Positions 10,890 to 21,390 of a stretch of 64,000 nt of DNA are shown here, in pieces (within the stretch, counting starts at the first letter, position 1; every line of letters starts with the position of its first letter). Source of the DNA: Diplonema japonicum (lineage: Eukaryota > Euglenozoa > Diplonemea > Diplonemida > Diplonemidae); assembly GCA_964019335.1 (NCBI GenBank), contig OZ025688.1, positions 124,001 to 188,000 on the forward strand, given 5' to 3'. Under the pieces are notes generated by a model. The model searched no databases, was not told the DNA's origin, and saw only the letters and a program-made list of their open reading frames with translations. The translations under genes and the position numbers were made by a program.

Positions 10890-11150
10890 ATGGGCTCCTA
10901 GCGTGGAGAAAAGAAAAGAAAAAAAGTCAAGCGTGAGTCAAAATCATTTGTAAAAGTACAATAGAAAAAAAAATTTTTTTTTCCGTGCAACATCTTCGGG
11001 GGGGGCAACAAACGAAAAAAAAAAACTTTTTTTTTTCCCCTTTTTATTTGCACGGAAATTCCTTGGAAAGAACAAAAAAAAAATCTTTTTTTTTTTATTA
11101 AATTCATCCCTCTTTTAACTATTATCACAGGCTACCTCTTCCCTTCATGG
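10669..11150. other. Intergenic; probable trans-splice acceptor before the next gene
   Basis: A- and T-runs, with a pyrimidine-rich segment ending in CACAG at 11126-11130, 20 bases before the ATG at 11151. Nothing else seen. Confidence 0.4.
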
Positions 11151-12044
11151 ATGCCTGCTTCTAGGGAGAGAATGCCAGTAACCGCACGCAGATTAAGGGT
11201 CTCGAAGGACCAAGAAGGACCGACAATCCCAGGTGGGGGGAAGGCAACCGAGGATGGTCAACAAAATAACGGGAGATTTCAGAAACTTCTCGCCACGGTA
11301 GCAGAGATGACGGCGCACCTCCAGGAGGCTGCCAAGGAGAGAGAAGGAGAGACGCGTGACTACGAAAAAATCAAAAACGAAAACAAAAGACTGAGGGCAT
11401 TTTTGGACACGAAAGTCGAACAATACGAGAAGCTCTTGCGAGAGGAACAAAAAGCGGTTCAAAAAATGAAAATAAAAAACGAGGAGCTGACGAGGCTGGC
11501 TGATGCATTTGAGAACCAGTCCGAAGATGAAGTAATCCTGACGCTCAGAAAACAGCTCCAAATTGAGAAAGATCAGCGCCTTGCGACCGAAGAACAAAGC
11601 AGTAAAATCCAATCAGAGCAATGCAAGACGATTTCCAATCTGGAGTCCAGGATTAGATATTTGTCGAACAATAATAGAAAGAGCCCCGACCGGCCTAGAT
11701 CGGTGTCACCTCCTCGTTCCGCTTTCTTCGGTAAAAGATTTAACGCGAAACATGCCTCCTTGCCCGACCCACCAGTGGAACGAGCACTTTTCAACAACAG
11801 CAGCAACAACAACAACAACAGCAACAACAACAACAACAGTAACGTTGCGACGCAGCCCCCGCTTCGTGCGCCGAGTGTGCATGTGAAGCCTTCTCCTTTG
11901 CCTTCGCCTACATCGCCGACGCCCTCTGCCTCGCCAACACCTATCTTACACCAGCCTATAACTAAACAAGCTGCTTTGACAGAAAGATTAAAATCAGGGT
12001 CTACGATTGACACAGTGGAAGAGTTGACTTCGGTGTGTGGGAGG

Positions 12045-12076
<32 letters not shown>

Positions 12077-12120
12077 AGGTGTTAAAAGCACTCGAAGAAA
12101 CCGTCTTCAATCCCCGTTGA
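11151..12120 (+). CDS. Coiled-coil protein (one intron)
   Basis: Exon 11151-12032, intron 12033-12078 (GTGTGT, an A-run, then CAG), exon 12079-12120; 307 residues ending VLKALEETVFNPR. Residues ~40-170 are a heptad-rich coiled coil, followed by a basic Ser/Pro segment (SPDRPRSVSPPRS), an Asn/Ser tract from an AAC/AGC microsatellite, and a Pro/Ser/Thr linker. A long coiled coil plus disordered tail fits a cytoskeletal or centrosomal scaffold, but no family is recognised. An out-of-frame ATG four bases upstream (11147) opens a five-codon frame, so a start at 11151 or at Met-8 are both possible. Confidence 0.7.
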
Positions 12121-12173
12121 GAGACAAGGGATGGGATGTTTTTTTTTTTTTTTTTTTTTATGTGTGAATATAT

Positions 12174-12204
<31 letters not shown>

Positions 12205-13157
12205 CCCTGCTTGGTTTAGATATTGTAATAGTTTTTAAGCTATCTTCTCTCTCCCCCCTCCCCTATCAAAGTACCTCTTGTGCCCCCTCCTCCCCCCTCT
12301 TCTATCTTATGCATGGCCTAGTATTTTTTTTTTTTAGATGGTTTGGTTTGGTGGGTCTATCTTGTTTTTTTTTTTACCCCCGTCGTTGTGATTTTTTTTT
12401 GTTCTTTAGAAGATTGAGAAAGAAGCTCTCCCCAATAAAAAAAAGGGATTCTCAGCTGAGAGCCACGGTAAAATATTCCCAGGTCGATGGAAAAAAAGAA
12501 TACGAAAAAGAAAAGGAAAACAAAAAGGAAACCCATTTAATTTGAAAACTGCTCTTTTTTTTGTAGATACTTTTTTTTTTTTTTTTTCCCCCTTGCGAAA
12601 AAAAAAATTCTTTTTCCTGTAACACACCCACCTCCCTCCCCTCTTCCCAATCGCACTATATAAGAGAGGTACCATTTTTTTTTTTTTTTTTTCTAAAAAA
12701 AAAAAAAAAAAAAAAATGAAGGGGGAGAAGAAAAAACGCGCGTTAATTCTTTTTTTTTTTTTAACCCCCTCTTTTTTCTCCCCATTCTTCCCGATATTTT
12801 TCAGCAAAAAAAAAGGTGTTTTTGAAGGCTAGGATAGGGTGGGAGTGGCTGTGGAGCCCTCGGGTTCGCCGGATCAGGCGATTCCCCGTGCCCTTTAGGA
12901 ATCTTGTCCAAAATCCAGAAATGATGGTTCGCGTACCTGACCTGCTTGTCGTCGTTCGTTTGTGTATCAGGTCGGACTCTTGAGTTTTCTTTGCCTGCGC
13001 GCTCTTGTTTCTCTTTCTTCCTCAGTACTCTCCGCAGGTCCTCCAACGTGAGCACAGGGTCTACCAACGGGTGGGGGTGGGATCCGAAAAATGTGGCAAC
13101 AAGAGGAAAAAAAAAAAAAAAAAAAAAAAAAAGAAGAAGGGAAAAAAAAAAAAAAAA
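12121..13157. other. Intergenic, with one complex island at ~12820-13110
   Basis: Mostly homopolymers. The island at 12820-13110 is of normal complexity and has an open minus-strand frame of about 85 codons (LTLEDLRRVLRKKEKQ, then a Pro-rich end). It may be a fragment of a gene or of a mobile element; no family recognised. An A-run of about 17 bases runs straight into the ATG at 13158. Confidence 0.35.
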
Positions 13158-14245
13158 ATGACTGAAAAAGTACACATTGAATGGAAAGAATATACATTCC
13201 CCTCAGGGACGGTTTACAAAGGCGGTTTTGCGGGCACAAGAAAGGAAGGGAGGGGGTACTGGAAGCACCCTGAAGGTGAGTCGTACGAGGGGGAGTACCA
13301 CGACAACAAACAGCACGGCTACGGGGTCTATGACTTCCCGGACACAGGCAAAAAGTTTATCGGTCAGTGGGAGGCGGGGATGATGCACGGGGACGGGGTC
13401 TATCTTTTCAACAAGGAAACCACAGAGTACTTTATCGGCTTCTACCAACACGATAAAAAACATGGCAAAGGCCTGTACCGGTATGCCGTTGACGGCAGAG
13501 TGACCGAACAAAACTGGAACCACGGTGAGATGCTCAGTGAAGAAGATGCTGTACCCCTTGTACAGGCGCAGTATTACGCAAAGAGAATCCAGATACAAGA
13601 CGAAACCGAGAAGGTCTCGAGGAACCTGGTCGTGGGAGGCAGCGAAAAAATAGATCTGCAATTCATCAAAAAAACAGAAAAAAAAGCGTATACTTTCCCC
13701 TCAGGCGCTCAATACGATGGTATGCGAAGGAGTCCAAACAAAACAAAAAAAAAGAAAAAAAAAAAAAAAAAAAAAAGGTGAATTCCTCGGCACAAAAAAA
13801 CACGGGCAAGGTTTCTGGACCCACCCTTCCGGGGATATTTACGAAGGGGGTTTCAAGTACAATAAGCACGAAGGGTGGGGCGTCTATAAAATCGGAAAAT
13901 CTGGGAAAATGTACGTGGGTGGGTGGGCGGAGGGGAAGATGGAAGGGTGGGGTGTGTATTACTTCAGTGAAACAAAGAACGAATATTTTATTGGAACCTA
14001 CGCCAACGATGTCAAAGATGGGCCAGGGATGTACGTGTTTGCCAGCGGTACTGTTAAGGTCTGTGGGAACAAAAAGCAAAAAAAAAAAAAAAAAAAAACA
14101 GTTTCAAAATTGGGAGCGAGGCGCGCTAATCTACGAAGAAGAGGCAAAACCTCGAGTTACGGAGCAATATGAAGCAGCGCGAACTTTTATAACTGAGCAA
14201 ATCATGCAGAACACCGTTCACTTTGGAAGAGATTCTTCTTTCTGA
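13158..14245 (+). CDS. MORN-repeat protein (two introns)
   Basis: Exons 13158-13719, 13778-14058 and 14102-14245; introns 13720-13777 (GTATGC, A-run, AAG) and 14059-14101 (GTCTGT, A-run, CAG). The product has 328 residues with two clusters of MORN motifs, e.g. YEGEYHDNKQHGYGVY, YDGEFLGTKKHGQGFW and YEGGFKYNKHEGWGVY. The first splice restores the YDG|EF motif exactly, strong support for the model. MORN proteins bind lipids or act as scaffolds; in flagellates many sit in radial spokes or the basal-body region (for example RSPH1-like), which is the most likely role here. The C-terminal ~50 residues are not MORN. The ATG is preceded by a pure A-run. Confidence 0.85.
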
Positions 14246-14708
14246 GCGCTTTTTGTTTTTTTTCTTTTTCTTTTTTTTTTTGAAAAAAAATCCATGATAA
14301 TCCTCTCCCCTCCCCCCCGCCTTTTTTTTGCCTGTTATCTTCTTGCCTTGTTTGTATTTTTTTTCTTTTCCCACAATTAGGAACAAAAATGAATCAACGG
14401 GGAAAAAAAAAAAAAAAAAAAAAAAAAAATGCAACGATTAAAGTAGATGAAAAAATGGATATAAAGTCCCGCCCCCCTTTCCCCGCCAGATTTTTCCCAT
14501 TTTTTATCCCCCCCCCTTTTTTTTTAGCCTGGTTCCCCCATTCTGTTGTGCGCCACTATGTCTAAGACTTGTATACCTTTGCTGTCTTTTTTTTTCCTTT
14601 CCCCTTCCTTTTTTCTTTGTTTTTTTTTTTGTAATGTCATTCCCTTCCTTTTTCATCGAACTGCGAGAGCATAATACATTTGAGCAAAGCAAAAGAAAAA
14701 AGAAGAAA
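14246..14708. other. Intergenic, homopolymer-rich
   Basis: T-, A- and C-runs, a T-rich stretch at 14585-14630 upstream of the sedolisin gene; no gene or RNA seen. Confidence 0.5.
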
Positions 14709-16361
14709 ATGAGGTCCGCCATGTTCATGGCCCTGGTGGCAGTGTCCGCAGGGTCCCTCGTGCAGGTTCACGAGCCGTCGCAGATCCCTGATGGGTGGAG
14801 GGCAACTTCTGAGCAAGTGCGCCCCGACGGTAAGTTCCAGGTGACTGTGGGTGTGAAGAGGTCGAACAAGGCTGCACTCAACAAGATCTTCGAAGAGGTC
14901 TCGAACCCGAAGAGCGCGAACTACCTGCAGTACCCTTCGTACGAGGAGATTGGTGACATCGTGAGGCCGTCTGCTGAGCACACCAAGGTCGTGAAGGAGT
15001 GGCTGAGGGCCAACGGTGTCGCAGTGACCAAGGTGCACCCCCACGGGGACTACATCCACGCCGAGGCGACCGTCGCCCAGCTGCAGAAGATGTCCAACGG
15101 TGTGTTCCAGACCTACGAGCACAAGACTGGCGCAAAGGTGTGGCGTGTCACCACTGGTGTGAATGTTCCTGCTGAGGTCGCCGCCGCCATCGACTCCTTC
15201 GCCGGTTTCCACGGCTTCCCTCTCAGCCCTGTTGTCGTCGACAGCAAGCTGAAGCAGAAGCTCAGGGCTGCAGGTGCGGTCACCCCCGCTGTCTTCAGGA
15301 AGACCTACAACGTGACCGACGTCCCCAAGACAGGCAAGCAGAACATCCAGGCCATCGCGCAGTTCCAGGGCCAGTACGTCGACGACAAGGACCTCGCCGA
15401 CTTCTGCACCCAGTACGACGCCGGCTCCACCTGCAAGATCAGCAAGTACGTTGGGCAGAACGAGCAGCAGCCGGGCATCGAGTCCATGCTTGACACCGAG
15501 TACATCATGTCCCTCAGCAACACCGCCGAGACCTGGGTGTACTCCTACCCCAACTTCGACTTCTGCGGGGACCTCACCACCTTCGGGTCCAACGTCACCA
15601 GCGAGTCGGTGCACCCGTCCAGCATCAGCATCAGCTACGGGAGCCAGAAGATCGACTTCTGCGCTGCTGCCCTCATCACCAGGTTCTCTGAGGACATCCA
15701 GAAGATGGGTGTCATGGGGATCACTGTCATGATCTCCTCTGGCGATGACGGCAGTGGTGGCGAGACCAGGCAGGGCAGCAACGGGGGCAAGCTGTCGCCG
15801 TCGTTCCCTGCGTCGATCCCGACATGCGTTGCTGTGGGGTCCACCTACTGGGTTGAGGGTACCACTGGTGAGCAGGAGGCGACCACCCAGTTCGGGTCCG
15901 GTGGCGGCTTCTCGTACGACTTCCCCGTGCCCAGCTACCAGGGCCAGCAGGTGCAGAGCTACCTAAGCAACGTGAACAAGCCCAACGCGCAGTACGCCAC
16001 CGGTAGGGCCACCCCTGATGTGTCGACCCTTGGAGAGTCCTTCACCGTGGTGGAGGGTGGTACCGCCATCGCTGTTGGGGGTACCTCGTGCAGCTCCCCG
16101 TCGTTCGCTGGACTCGTGACGCTCCTTAACGAGGCATGCCTTGCTGAGAGCGGGAAGACCCTCGGCTTCGCCAACCCCCTCTTCTACCAGAACCCCCAGA
16201 TGTTCACCGACATCGTGAAGGGCACCAACGCCATCGGGTACAACCAGGCCGCTGGATGGGAGGCCATCAAGGGATGGGATGCCTCCACCGGTCTTGGCAC
16301 TCCCAAGTTCAACATCATGTTGGCAACCGTGAAGAACGCCTGCAAGAACGCAGGCAACTAA
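14709..16361 (+). CDS. Sedolisin-family (S53) serine carboxyl peptidase, tripeptidyl-peptidase 1-like, secreted
   Basis: 550 residues. An N-terminal hydrophobic signal peptide (FMALVAVSAGSLVQ) is followed by the activation propeptide (about 20-190, QVTVGVKRSNKAALNKIFEE) and the peptidase domain. Predicted catalytic residues are E258 and D262 (IESMLDTEY), the oxyanion aspartate D346 in SSGDDGSGG, and S460 in GGTSCSSPSFAG. All are present, so it should be active after propeptide removal at acid pH in a lysosome-like vacuole or outside the cell. The start chosen is the ATG just before the signal peptide. Third codon positions are almost all G or C, a much stronger bias than in most neighbours, which suggests high expression or a different origin. 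No introns. First of the secreted-hydrolase block up to 24.8 kb. Confidence 0.95.
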   Translation: MRSAMFMALVAVSAGSLVQVHEPSQIPDGWRATSEQVRPDGKFQVTVGVKRSNKAALNKIFEEVSNPKSANYLQYPSYEEIGDIVRPSAEHTKVVKEWLRANGVAVTKVHPHGDYIHAEATVAQLQKMSNGVFQTYEHKTGAKVWRVTTGVNVPAEVAAAIDSFAGFHGFPLSPVVVDSKLKQKLRAAGAVTPAVFRKTYNVTDVPKTGKQNIQAIAQFQGQYVDDKDLADFCTQYDAGSTCKISKYVGQNEQQPGIESMLDTEYIMSLSNTAETWVYSYPNFDFCGDLTTFGSNVTSESVHPSSISISYGSQKIDFCAAALITRFSEDIQKMGVMGITVMISSGDDGSGGETRQGSNGGKLSPSFPASIPTCVAVGSTYWVEGTTGEQEATTQFGSGGGFSYDFPVPSYQGQQVQSYLSNVNKPNAQYATGRATPDVSTLGESFTVVEGGTAIAVGGTSCSSPSFAGLVTLLNEACLAESGKTLGFANPLFYQNPQMFTDIVKGTNAIGYNQAAGWEAIKGWDASTGLGTPKFNIMLATVKNACKNAGN

Positions 16362-17078
16362 ACAGGATACAAAAAAAAATTTTTTTTTTCTCTCTCCCTC
16401 AACTTTTTAAACGTTAACAACCCCCCACTGTCGTTCTCACTGAAACAGCGTGCTGTGTCCCTCCCCTTCCCCCCCCTCCCCCCAACTCTCTCCGTTCGTT
16501 ACGAAAAAAGTAGGAAATAAAAATCCTCTTTCGTGTCTTCCCGCCCTTTAACGGTAAGAAAAAAGAAAAACTCCGGTGATTTAAAAAAAAAAAAAAGAAA
16601 ACATACAAAAGAGGGGGGTAAGAAAGGAAAGAAAGAGTAAACTCAGATCCCACAGGAAGAGGAGAAGGCAACCGCCCATTCGATCGGGTGTGTGCTTATT
16701 TCTCTCTTTCTTTTTTTTTTTTTTTAAAGTAAACTTTTATTAGAGAGCGCCCCCTCAGAAAGGGGGTATGCTTAAAGCCGGCCCCCTTTAGTTTAAAAAG
16801 GTTCGTACTGACAATAGTATATTTGTCAATACGGAAAAGAGCAGGAAAAAAAAAAAAAAAAAAACCTCCCACACACACAACACACAACTATTTGTCGGGC
16901 AGCACATTTTAGTTGATTCCACACCAGGAAAGATCACGTCTTCATTTATGTGCGCGACAAAAAAAATAGTTATCCCCCCCCCCCCCCCCCCCATCCGTTT
17001 TTCCCTTTTATTTTTATTTATTTTTTCTGCCCGAAAAAAAAAAACAGAACTTTTTCTTCAAAAAGAAAGAAAAAAAAA
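16362..17078. other. Intergenic, homopolymer-rich
   Basis: About 700 bases of A, T and C runs; no gene, RNA or repeat recognised. Confidence 0.5.
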
Positions 17079-17633
17079 ATGTCTAAGACATCTCTGATGT
17101 TGTTGATGCTAGCGGGCACTGCACAAGGGTTAGTCGGGCACCGCCCACATTGAGTTCACTACGTTTGCGGACGGGCGGCCTGACGGGGGGATCAGGCAGA
17201 GCGCCGACGTGGAGGACGGTCTGGACTCTCCTGGTGACATTTTCGTGTTCGATCAGAAGCTTCTGGCTGATGATTCGTGCAAAACCGTCATCGGGAGAAA
17301 TGCTGGGTACTGCATAAGAACTGACCCAGGGAAACCCGACTGGAGCGGGAAGGACCACCCCAGCCTCCCTGACGACCCGGAGAACAACTGGGGCAGTGCA
17401 CCTGGACCCTCACATTCTATGAGGAGTCTGGCTACGAGGGGACCCTCCAGGTGTCGGGGAGGGAGTCCGACATGCACACTTCTTACTTTTCAGTTATTGG
17501 TGGAACAGGCGACTTTAAGGGAGCCAAGGGTGTCCTTGCCACGACCCCTGAACCACTGACTGACAACACCGGCATCCTGTTCAGGCAAGAACTCGAAATT
17601 ACTCTCCCAAAGACGCGTTACTCCGGCTGGTAG
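17079..17633 (+). pseudogene. Secreted allene-oxide-cyclase/dirigent-like barrel protein, frameshifted
   Basis: The start MSKTSLMLLMLAGTAQG is a clear signal peptide. The frame then shifts near 17130-17145 into HIEFTTFADGRPDGG...GDIFVFDQ, and again near 17390 into CTWTLTFYEESGYEGTL...VIGGTGDFKGAKG, ending PKTRYSGW. The GD.FVFD block and IGGTGDFKGAKG are typical of the allene-oxide-cyclase-like/dirigent beta-barrel fold. Both shifts fall near short G-runs, so they are either one-base indels in a recent pseudogene or sequencing errors. In this homopolymer-rich genome the latter is real. No splice sites explain the shifts. Role unknown; it would be exported. Confidence 0.65.
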
Positions 17634-18284
17634 GGTTACTAAAAAAAATTGGTTTAACCAAATGTGAAATTTCAGTGCGATTTATTTATATATATATATA
17701 TTTTTTTTTTTTTTTGCGAGATGATTTCCTCTTTTTTTTTTTTTTTTTTGAAGGGAACCCTCGTTGATTATAAAAGAAAAGACGGAAGTGGGGGTTGGAA
17801 AAAAATGAAAGAGAAAGAGGGATAAAGATAATGAGGCTGCCGCCCAATTTCTTTATTCATTTCCCTCTTTTTTTTCTTTTCTTTTTTTTTTTTTTCTTCC
17901 CCCATGCGTTAAAAAAAATCTTTTTTTTTTATATTGGTAAGGAACTTCACTCAGTGTTTTTGACACTTTTTTATTTATTTCTTTCAACACATTTTTTTTT
18001 TTTGAAACAATTCCCTCTCAATTGCACGAATTTGATATTTTTTTGTCCTTTTTTTTTTTCCCTTCCTCCTGTTCCCTTGTTGTTTCTTCTTTTTCTTTTT
18101 CCTTCCACCTCTCCCCCGGGTTTCTTTTTTATTTCTCTTCATCTTTGGCTCTGCTTTTACTCGGGATGTGTGCTTTGGAAAGGGAGAAAATAAGGGTTCA
18201 TTCTCACGTTATTTATTTTTTTTTAAATTTTTTTTTGGACAAATGTCTTTCCCAACACCCCTTAGTGTTTTTTTCTACACCGCG

Positions 18285-18314
<30 letters not shown>
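17634..18314. other. Intergenic, T-rich then A-run
   Basis: Long T-rich stretches (17860-18270) and an A-run of about 31 bases ending at the ATG at 18315. No gene recognised. Confidence 0.5.
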
Positions 18315-18317
<3 letters not shown>

Positions 18318-18647
18318 CCTGAAGTCAGGAAAAGGTGCCCTCACTGTGACTTCAGCTGGCTTGACAAGTATAACAAAAACGAGTGTCCTAAATGTATCCA
18401 GCCGTTGACTAGTGGGTCCACTGTAGGGGCAAGGCCTTCATGGAACACGCAGCAGTATTCTACCTCGCCAACAAACCGAGTCTCTGGACACAGGTTGCAG
18501 CCGGGTGAAGCGAGCAGCAACAAACAAAGAGCCAGCTCAGCCATGGAGAGCTCTTCAGGAAACTGTAGCAAAGGCGGGTCCCACATGTGGAAGTTCGGAA
18601 AATGCAGCAAATGCGGGAGGGGTGAAGGCTATGCTAAATTCTCGTAA
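18315..18647 (+). CDS. Small zinc-ribbon protein
   Basis: 110 residues with two cysteine knuckles near the N-terminus (C8PHC11 and C24PKC27) and a third CxxC near the C-terminus (FGKCSKCGRGEG), joined by a Ser/Thr-rich linker. The first two pairs should form one zinc ribbon; the last knuckle sits in a GSHMWKFGKCSKCG motif that looks conserved, though I cannot name the family. The start directly follows a long A-run. No introns. Could be a small adaptor; function unknown. Confidence 0.7.
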
Positions 18648-18679
18648 AGAGGACGCCCGAGGAGACTTTAATTCAAATA

Positions 18680-18715
<36 letters not shown>

Positions 18716-19032
18716 CGTGTGAAAGATGGCACTTTCATAAATGAAAGACTTGCCCCCCCACGCTCCCCCACAAAATACCGGATTTATTTTCGGGTTGGGA
18801 GGAAAAAAAAAAAAAAAAAAAAAGTAGTCTACACCTATATATCCAAATCTCGGTTCCTCATTATTTTTTTCCCCCCTTTTTTGAAACCAGTTTTCTTTTT
18901 CTCTTGTCTTTACCTCCCATATATATTTTCTTCTCTTCCAATTTACTTCTATTTTTTTTTGTTTTTCTCTTTTTCTTTTTCCTTTTCCTTGTTTCTTTTT
19001 ATATCCATCCGTTTACAAGGGAATTGCAAAAG
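18648..19032. other. Intergenic with A-runs and a T-rich leader
   Basis: Two A-runs then a pyrimidine-rich stretch (18860-19010) ending in ...TTTACAAGG before the ATG at 19033, a candidate trans-splice acceptor region. No gene seen. Confidence 0.4.
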
Positions 19033-20775
19033 ATGAGAGAGCTCGGGGTACTGCTGCTTCTTGCGGGCGTGGTAGGGGGCACGCAAAAAATAATGGTAAC
19101 AATGCGAGATGGCTACAACCTTAGTACGTACATCAACTGCAATGACCTCTCCATGGAAGAGGCTGCGGCTATGCCAAGGAAGGTCATCTTCGACACCAGT
19201 ACCTACGGGCACGGTGGGTCGGAGCACCTCGCGCAAGGCTTTGCGGATGCTCTTGGTCCTGACTTCTGCGCTGTGCGTCAGGACCTCCGTGGAAGCGGGC
19301 TTTCCGTTGGCCAAGACTTCTCCCTATGGAGGACTTCAGGCAACGACAGTTATGACACCTTCAAGTGGATCTCACAGCAACCCTGGTCAAACGGTGAAGT
19401 CTACCAGACAGGCATTTCAGCAGACGGGCTTGCCACCTACTGCAGCATCCTCAACCAGCCCCCGTGGCTTAAGAAGCAGTACGTCGTTTGGGCGTCCATC
19501 GATTCTTACTCATTCTCCTTCCCCGGCGGTGCCTTCAGGAAGGGTCTGCAGGATGGGTGGTTGGAGGGCACATTCCCCCACCAGTACCCCCAGCTCATCG
19601 ACACCATGAGGCACCATGAGGCCCCCGGTATCTGGTGGGACCCTGTCAACGCCACAGGAAGATGTGACTATGCTACTGAGGAAGCCGTTCTCCTTGCAGG
19701 GTGGTACGACATCTTCCTGAACGGGCAGCTGGAAGCCTTCCCCTGTTACAACAACGAGAGGGCCAATGCGCACATTGTCGTCGAGCCCTGCGGGCACTGC
19801 CTCATCGGGGGGTGCCCCATCTACCTTGAAGAGGACGGCAACAGTACCATCGCGTACCTTATGGCCTTGGACATGTTCGCAGGCCGCCCTCTCCCCCAGG
19901 AGATCGAACTCGTCACCTTCTACGTCATGGGCGCTGGGTTGGAGTCTGGGCTTGCCCCGGACCCGACCGCCCCGGGGAACTACTGGACAACGCTTCCAGC
20001 ATGGCCCACACCGCAGTACCAGAAGTTCTACTTCCACGCAAATGGAGGCCTGTCCACGGACACACCGAACTCTGCATTGATGAGCTTTGTGTACGACCCC
20101 AGCAACCCTGTGCACACGCATGGAGGGAACAACCTGATCCTGAGATGTGGGGCGTTGGACCAACGCAAAGAAGAGGACAGGAACGATGTGCTGAAGTACA
20201 CGTCTGAGGTGCTGGCGGAAGACATGGCCATCACAGGGGCCATCAAGGCCACGCTCTTCGTCTCAAGCAACTGCACCGACACGGACTTCACGGCGAAGCT
20301 GACAGACGTGCACCCCAGTGGGAAGTCGGTGCTCATCAACGACGGCATCATCAGGATGCGGTGGAGGGACGGGGTGGTGGGGGGCATCAACCCGAAGCTC
20401 ATGACCCCTGGTCAGATGTACGAGGTGGAAGTGTCCCTGTGGGCAACCAGCTACATCTTCCCCAAGGGGCATAGGATCAGGGTGGCGATCTCTTCCTCAA
20501 ACTCTCCAAGGTTTGAGCCAAACCCGAACAACGGTCTCTCCCTCGTGCAACAAGGACCTTCTTTCATTGCGCACAACACTGTGTACCTTGGTGGGACCCA
20601 TGCTTCGCATTTCACCTTCCCCGTTGTTCAGAAATCCCAGCTGCCTCCTGTTGACCTCAAGCGTGTCACAGAGGAGTGGTTGGCGGAACGCCCTGCTTCC
20701 TACCGTGTGGCTCTCGAGCAGCACAAAATCGATAAAAGGAAGAGGCCAGCATGGATGCCTGAGCCTGAGATGTAG
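19033..20775 (+). CDS. Secreted CocE/NonD-type hydrolase (S15/X-Pro dipeptidyl-peptidase-like), copy 1
   Basis: 580 residues. Signal peptide MRELGVLLLLAGVVGG, then an alpha/beta-hydrolase domain and a C-terminal jelly-roll (about 375-550) typical of the PepX/CocE family. Predicted triad: S129 in GISADG, D226 in AGWYDIF, H255 in PCGHC. Family members hydrolyse X-Pro peptides, cocaine-type esters or cephalosporin esters, so substrate cannot be fixed. The frame is open further upstream, but only through a T-rich Phe stretch. Closely related to the gene at 23051, with shared MRDG(Y/F)NLSTYINC and AGWYDIFLNG. No introns, G/C-rich third positions. Confidence 0.9.
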   Translation: MRELGVLLLLAGVVGGTQKIMVTMRDGYNLSTYINCNDLSMEEAAAMPRKVIFDTSTYGHGGSEHLAQGFADALGPDFCAVRQDLRGSGLSVGQDFSLWRTSGNDSYDTFKWISQQPWSNGEVYQTGISADGLATYCSILNQPPWLKKQYVVWASIDSYSFSFPGGAFRKGLQDGWLEGTFPHQYPQLIDTMRHHEAPGIWWDPVNATGRCDYATEEAVLLAGWYDIFLNGQLEAFPCYNNERANAHIVVEPCGHCLIGGCPIYLEEDGNSTIAYLMALDMFAGRPLPQEIELVTFYVMGAGLESGLAPDPTAPGNYWTTLPAWPTPQYQKFYFHANGGLSTDTPNSALMSFVYDPSNPVHTHGGNNLILRCGALDQRKEEDRNDVLKYTSEVLAEDMAITGAIKATLFVSSNCTDTDFTAKLTDVHPSGKSVLINDGIIRMRWRDGVVGGINPKLMTPGQMYEVEVSLWATSYIFPKGHRIRVAISSSNSPRFEPNPNNGLSLVQQGPSFIAHNTVYLGGTHASHFTFPVVQKSQLPPVDLKRVTEEWLAERPASYRVALEQHKIDKRKRPAWMPEPEM

Positions 20776-21390
20776 AATAAGAAAGGAGGAGAACAAAAGG
20801 CCGTAAGGATACACTCGCGTTTTTTTTTAATTCTTTACCCGACTCTTCTTGTCCCCTTTGCTTTGGTGCTATTCGTGTGAAGCATAGCTTTGCTCCTGCG
20901 TGTAAGTCCCGTTGTTTTTGCTGAGCATTTAAGTTAAAGGGGACAAGGGCTCGTAGAATCAGAGTTTTTTTTTTTGTTCTCTTTTTTAAGCGTACCTAAT
21001 CCTGAGGCCGATGTTACTAACGTTTTTTTTTTCTTTTCTTTTTTTCGCACACGAAGGGACGCTGACGCTGTTCTATTGCGAATTCCCCCCTCTTCGCGTA
21101 TGCATTGCAGTTTAGACAAAATGAATAAAATAATGAAGGGGATTTTTTTTTTCTCCCCCTCTTTTCTTTACCTTCTCCCTCCAAAGCTCCCTCTTTTTTT
21201 TTTGTGCTATGTCATCGTATGGCGTACTGTTAGGAAAGAGGAAAGAAGAAAGAAGAACCCCCCTTTTTTTTAACCCTCTCTCTAAGTCTCTTCCCTCCCC
21301 TTCACACTGCTTGCATTTCTCCTTTTTATTTTTTTTTTTTTAAATCTATCGCGAAAAAAAAAAAGTAAACACAAAAAAAAAAAAAAAAAA
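20776..21390. other. Intergenic
   Basis: Mixed sequence, then T- and A-runs; an A-run abuts the ATG at 21391. No gene or RNA recognised. Confidence 0.5.

Noticed and set aside
14637-15614. 325-residue open frame on the minus strand
   Set aside because: It lies entirely opposite the sedolisin gene and arises from the G/C third-position bias; no family features.
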